Source: Flavobacteriales bacterium (GTDB lineage Bacteria > Bacteroidota > Bacteroidia > Flavobacteriales_E > Vicingaceae). From it: 53,756 nt of DNA. Under the pieces are notes generated by a model, which was given only the letters and a program-made list of their open reading frames with translations, was not told the origin of the DNA and ran no database searches. Position 1 is the first letter of the stretch. The number at the start of each line of letters is the position of its first letter. Where the stretch lies: assembly GCA_018608405.1 (NCBI GenBank), contig JABAZP010000021.1:1-53756 (forward strand), read 5' to 3'. This document shows, piece after piece, positions 51,388 to 53,756 of this stretch. A program made the position numbers and the translations under genes.

Positions 51388-51726
51388 TTATTCTTTCGCT
51401 CCTAACAACAAGATTTCATTAACCAAAATTTCTGTTACGTAGCGCTTGGTTTTATCTTTTGCTTCGTAAGAACGGTTGGTCAACTTAACGTCAACAGCGA
51501 CTTGGCTGCCTTTTTTCAAATACTTTTCAGCAATTTCTGCAGTTTTGCCCCAGGCTACTACATTGTGCCATGTGGTGTCTTCCACTTGCTCGCCTTTATT
51601 GTTTTTATAACGGTCGCTAGTTGCGATGGAGAATTTGGCAACGGTTGAACCGCTTTCTAATGTTTTTGCTTCTGGATTCATACCTAAGTTACCGATGAGT
51701 TGTACGTTGTTTCTTAAATTTTTCAT
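51388..51726 (-). CDS. ssb: Short single-stranded DNA-binding protein, copy 1
   Basis: The product has 112 residues, an OB-fold SSB (NNVQLIGNLGMNPEAKTL, TTWHNVVAWGKTAE) with no acidic tail. Usual SSBs are about 150-180 residues and end in a DDDIPF-type tip that recruits repair proteins; that tip is absent, and the protein ends LLLGAKE. Relative to the second copy the last third has changes at two glycines (Gly to Val in DVKL, Gly to Lys in KDKTKR), so this copy seems less constrained. The first 188 bases of the gene are almost identical to copy 2. Confidence 0.9.
   Translation of the reverse strand: MKNLRNNVQLIGNLGMNPEAKTLESGSTVAKFSIATSDRYKNNKGEQVEDTTWHNVVAWGKTAEIAEKYLKKGSQVAVDVKLTNRSYEAKDKTKRYVTEILVNEILLLGAKE
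51539..51726. repeat. Direct repeat, copy 1 (5' part of ssb)
   Basis: This 188-base block matches 52126-52313 with two differences that I count (bases 51670 and 51697 region). The repeats are offset by 587 bases. It covers the start and first 62 codons of each ssb gene, while the 3' parts differ at many positions. Confidence 0.9.
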
Positions 51727-51974
51727 GTTACTATGAATTTGTGTGTTTGTAATTTGTTTTAAATAAATTCTTTTTCGTTTTTATCTTTTTTATGAGAAAA
51801 AAGAAACAAAAAGCTCAGTCCTGGAGTAAATCTTAAGAAAATTTATTTCTTAACTTTCTTTGAAATCTGGAACTCGTGCCGAAGAATCGGCTCTCATACA
51901 TCCGATTTCCTTCCAGAAAGCTTTCGAAAATTTTCAAAAGATTTTCTCGAGGGACGTTAAAAAAATGGTAGTTA
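51727..51974. other. 248-base spacer between the ssb copies with hairpins
   Basis: No gene is seen. A nested structure stands at 51866-51917: outer arms TCTGGAA and TTCCAGA enclose an inner hairpin GCCGA-AGAA-TCGGC (51878-51891). Directly after it comes A/T-rich sequence with GAAAGCTTTC and GAAAATTTTC palindromes. It could be a leader of the copy 1 mRNA or the decayed remnant of something inserted between the copies. Confidence 0.5.
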
Positions 51975-52313
51975 TTACTCCTTTGCTCCAAGCATTAAGA
52001 TTTCATTTACCAAAATCTCTGATACATATCTTTTAGTACCGTCTTTTGCTTCGTAAGATCTGTTGGTGAGTTTGCCGTCAATTGCTATTTGACTGCCTTT
52101 CTTTAAAAACTTTTCTGCAATCTCCGCAGTTTTGCCCCAGGCTACTACATTGTGCCATGTGGTGTCTTCCACTTGCTCGCCTTTATTGTTTTTATAACGG
52201 TCGCTAGTTGCGATGGAGAATTTGGCAACGGTTGAACCGCTTTCTAATGTTTTTACTTCTGGATTCATACCTAAGTTACCGATTAGTTGTACGTTGTTTC
52301 TTAAATTTTTCAT
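51975..52313 (-). CDS. ssb: Short single-stranded DNA-binding protein, copy 2
   Basis: The product has 112 residues and the same architecture as copy 1: OB fold, no acidic C-terminal tip, ending LMLGAKE. It keeps the glycines (IDGKLTNRSYEAKDGTKRY) that copy 1 has lost, so it is the better candidate for the ancestral functional copy. SSB coats single-stranded DNA in replication, repair or natural transformation; short forms without the tip can act as accessory SSBs. Upstream at 52414-52469 are two dyads that may control it. TAATCTTTG (52387-52379, minus strand) is a one-base-longer variant of the -7 box. Confidence 0.9.
   Translation of the reverse strand: MKNLRNNVQLIGNLGMNPEVKTLESGSTVAKFSIATSDRYKNNKGEQVEDTTWHNVVAWGKTAEIAEKFLKKGSQIAIDGKLTNRSYEAKDGTKRYVSEILVNEILMLGAKE
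52126..52313. repeat. Direct repeat, copy 2 (5' part of ssb)
   Basis: This is the partner of the block at 51539-51726. The sharp change from near identity to clear divergence at its left edge suggests partial gene conversion or a partial duplication. Confidence 0.9.
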
Positions 52314-52812
52314 GCTAATATGAATTAATTGTTTTTAAATAATTTGTTAAAATGTGTCGTTGAATTCAATTGACGGTGCAAAGATTAGAAGGCAAGAAAG
52401 TTCGATTCGGTTGTTAAACGCTTATAGTCGTTTAAAATTCGTTTGTAAGTGTTTAAAAACGTTTACAAATGGATAAGTTGTTTGTAATGTACAATATATT
52501 GTAATTTAAGGAAGTGTAAATAGTTGTCATTTTTAATTCATTAAACGAATAAAAATAAAAACATGTCCTTCAAGTTAACTAAAATATGAAGTGCTCAGAG
52601 TTTGAAAAGGAAAGATGGGATTTTAAATTCTTGAGATTTAGAACTGTTTTTCATGCTCAAATTTTTCCTAGAAAAGGTAAATGAACCGAAGTAAGAACTT
52701 GTGATTATACTGTTCTAATTTTTTGTCAAATTCAACTTTGCTTACTACTCATTTAAAACAAAATGGAAGTAAATGGTTGTTTTGTAAAGTTTTAAAACCT
52801 GATTCTGTGTAA
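52314..52812. other. 499-base intergenic region upstream of ssb
   Basis: No convincing gene is seen on either strand. The region is very AT-rich. It holds the candidate operator cluster at 52414-52469. The right part, up to the stop of the surface-protein gene at 52813, shows no clear terminator hairpin. Confidence 0.6.
52414..52469. promoter_or_regulatory. Two adjacent dyads, candidate operator of ssb
   Basis: The first dyad is TTAAACG-N8-CGTTTAA (52414-52435). The second, TTTGTAA-gt-GTTT-aa-AAAC-gt-TTACAAA (52442-52469), is a near-perfect 28-base palindrome with only two unpaired positions per arm. Both share GTTTAA-like cores. They lie 100-156 bases before the copy 2 ssb start. Confidence 0.5.
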
Positions 52813-53756
52813 TTAACGGAACAGCGTTATTCTGCCATACGTTGATTTTGGCGTTTTGCCTGCTTGTGTGTATGAGATGGTGTACACGTATACACCTGTT
52901 GAAACTTCTTCGTTATTAATTGTTCCATCCCAGCCTTCGGTGATTTTATTGGTTTTATACATCAGTTCTCCCCATCGATTATAGATTGTCAACTCAAAGC
53001 TGGAAAGGTCACATTCGCTTTTTGGGAAGAAGGTATCGTTAATGTTATCATTATTTGGTGAGAAGGCATTTGGAGCATAAAAATAGCATTCTCCGCAATT
53101 GTTAGAGCCTATGTTTATTGTATCTGATATAGTTCCACACTGGTTGAATACGTCAACCCAATAAGTGCCTTCTTGGCTAATCTTAAGAAATGAATTGGTT
53201 GAATTATCGTTCCACAGGTAAGTTAAGAAGGGAGCTGCTGCATTAAGGGTAAATACCTCTCCTGGACAAATGCTGGTATCCTCTCCAAGATTAACGGAGA
53301 GGTCAATCAGATCAACCAAGATGGTATCTGAAGCGCTGCAATTGTTTACAGTAACATCCACCCAATATTTTCCTGCTTGGGTTACATTAAAGGTAGAACT
53401 TGTTGAATTGTCTTGCCACGAATAAGATGCATTTGGCGTTGTAGCGTCAAGAATTAGGTTAGCCCCTAAACATAAACCAGTGTCTGCGCCCAGGTCAACC
53501 TTCACGTCAGAGAGGGAAACTATTATAGTATCTGATACCACACAATTATTTACTTGAATATCGACCCAGTATGTGCCGGGTTGACTAACAAAATAGAAAG
53601 GTGAGGTTGAATTATCTTGCCAACTGTAATTTGCATTTGCCGTGGTAGCATTAAGTGTCAAATCTGCCCCCGGGCATAAGTTGGTGTCTCTTCCTAAATC
53701 AACACTTAGACTTGTGTAGCCTACTTGAATAGAATCTCGCGCAGTACAACCACTTG
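52813..53756 (-). CDS. T9SS type B surface protein, C-terminal part (cut by window edge)
   Basis: The frame is open to the right edge of the window, so the N-terminus is missing; 314 residues are visible. They comprise Ig/PKD-like repeats of about 80 residues, each with DLGxDTxxCxG, SYSWQDNST-like and GTYWVD elements, and a final gliding-motility-type C-terminal domain (YAPNAFSPNNDNINDTFFP, IYNRWGELM, GWDGTINNEE, ending ITLFR). Proteins of this kind are large adhesins exported by Sec and carried to the surface by the type IX system. Two of the repeats share long stretches of similar DNA, which points to internal duplication. Confidence 0.9.
   Translation of the reverse strand, partial: SGCTARDSIQVGYTSLSVDLGRDTNLCPGADLTLNATTANANYSWQDNSTSPFYFVSQPGTYWVDIQVNNCVVSDTIIVSLSDVKVDLGADTGLCLGANLILDATTPNASYSWQDNSTSSTFNVTQAGKYWVDVTVNNCSASDTILVDLIDLSVNLGEDTSICPGEVFTLNAAAPFLTYLWNDNSTNSFLKISQEGTYWVDVFNQCGTISDTINIGSNNCGECYFYAPNAFSPNNDNINDTFFPKSECDLSSFELTIYNRWGELMYKTNKITEGWDGTINNEEVSTGVYVYTISYTQAGKTPKSTYGRITLFR

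Noticed and set aside
52586..52684. A 32-codon frame in the intergenic region upstream of ssb
   Set aside because: It has no promoter box, no membrane or signal feature and no recognisable pattern; chance is the simpler explanation.
52813..53756. The regular repeats as a CRISPR or other short-repeat array
   Set aside because: They are about 240 bases long, in one open frame and code for Ig-like domains of a surface protein.

Overview
The window is AT-rich chromosomal DNA from a member of the Bacteroidota, most likely the order Flavobacteriales; I cannot place the family. The evidence is type IX secretion (T9SS) C-terminal sorting domains on three products, a TonB-dependent receptor with a carboxypeptidase-like N-terminal domain, the complete Bat (aerotolerance) cluster, S46 and S37 peptidases, single-repeat and Bacteroidota-only DUF proteins, and promoters of the Bacteroidota type (TAnnTTTG at -7, TTG near -33). 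No rRNA, tRNA, CRISPR array, transposase or phage gene is visible.

Layout. 1-3.7 kb: a minus-strand unit with a TPR-like protein, a DUF6702-type protein and a secreted M1 peptidase. 3.8-7.3 kb: a small membrane protein, fabG and a large membrane protein with a VWA-type metal site. 7.3-15.7 kb: moxR, a DUF58 gene, a short BatD-like gene, batA, batB, batC, batD and batE, mostly overlapping by 1-8 bases. 15.8-25.3 kb: an acetyltransferase, an amidase, a T9SS-sorted family 16 glycosidase, uvrB, a metzincin-like lipoprotein, an S37 peptidase and a DUF6687-like protein. 25.3-30.4 kb: a TMEM175-like channel with a coiled-coil tail, a predicted acid-specific dipeptidyl peptidase, AMP nucleosidase, and a SiaB/SiaC-type signalling pair. 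30.6-33.3 kb: a methyltransferase, a ZIP metal transporter, a half-length DUF1456 protein, a J-KTSC fusion and a 58-residue membrane protein.

33.3-35.9 kb is the most unusual part. A carbohydrate-binding-type gene carries an in-frame stop, an intact ECF sigma factor follows, and its anti-sigma gene carries an in-frame stop and then runs, in the same frame, into the FN3-like and sorting domains of a T9SS surface protein. I read this as a degraded, rearranged sigma locus.

36-41.4 kb: a CDP-alcohol phosphatidyltransferase, a DbpA-like helicase and a metal-handling unit (Cys-rich HYC protein, secreted HMA protein, TonB receptor). The helicase and HYC genes are divergent and both have -7 boxes only four bases from the start codon, so both may be leaderless. 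41.5-50.5 kb: a phosphatase-like lipoprotein, a methyltransferase/CoA-transferase pair, a DUF6438 lipoprotein, a large protease-propeller-barrel protein, a peroxiredoxin, a dienelactone hydrolase and an AOS-family enzyme. 50.7-53.8 kb: a PhnA-type protein, two tandem short ssb genes with a nearly identical 5' block, a candidate operator cluster, and the C-terminal part of a T9SS type B surface protein cut by the window edge.

The gene set (five or more exported peptidases, a glycosidase, T9SS cargo) suits a heterotroph that digests polymers. I did not find a multi-gene system that I can defend as wholly new. The best leads are the broken sigma/anti-sigma locus, the ssb pair with its upstream dyads, the leaderless divergent promoters and several unusual single-protein architectures.
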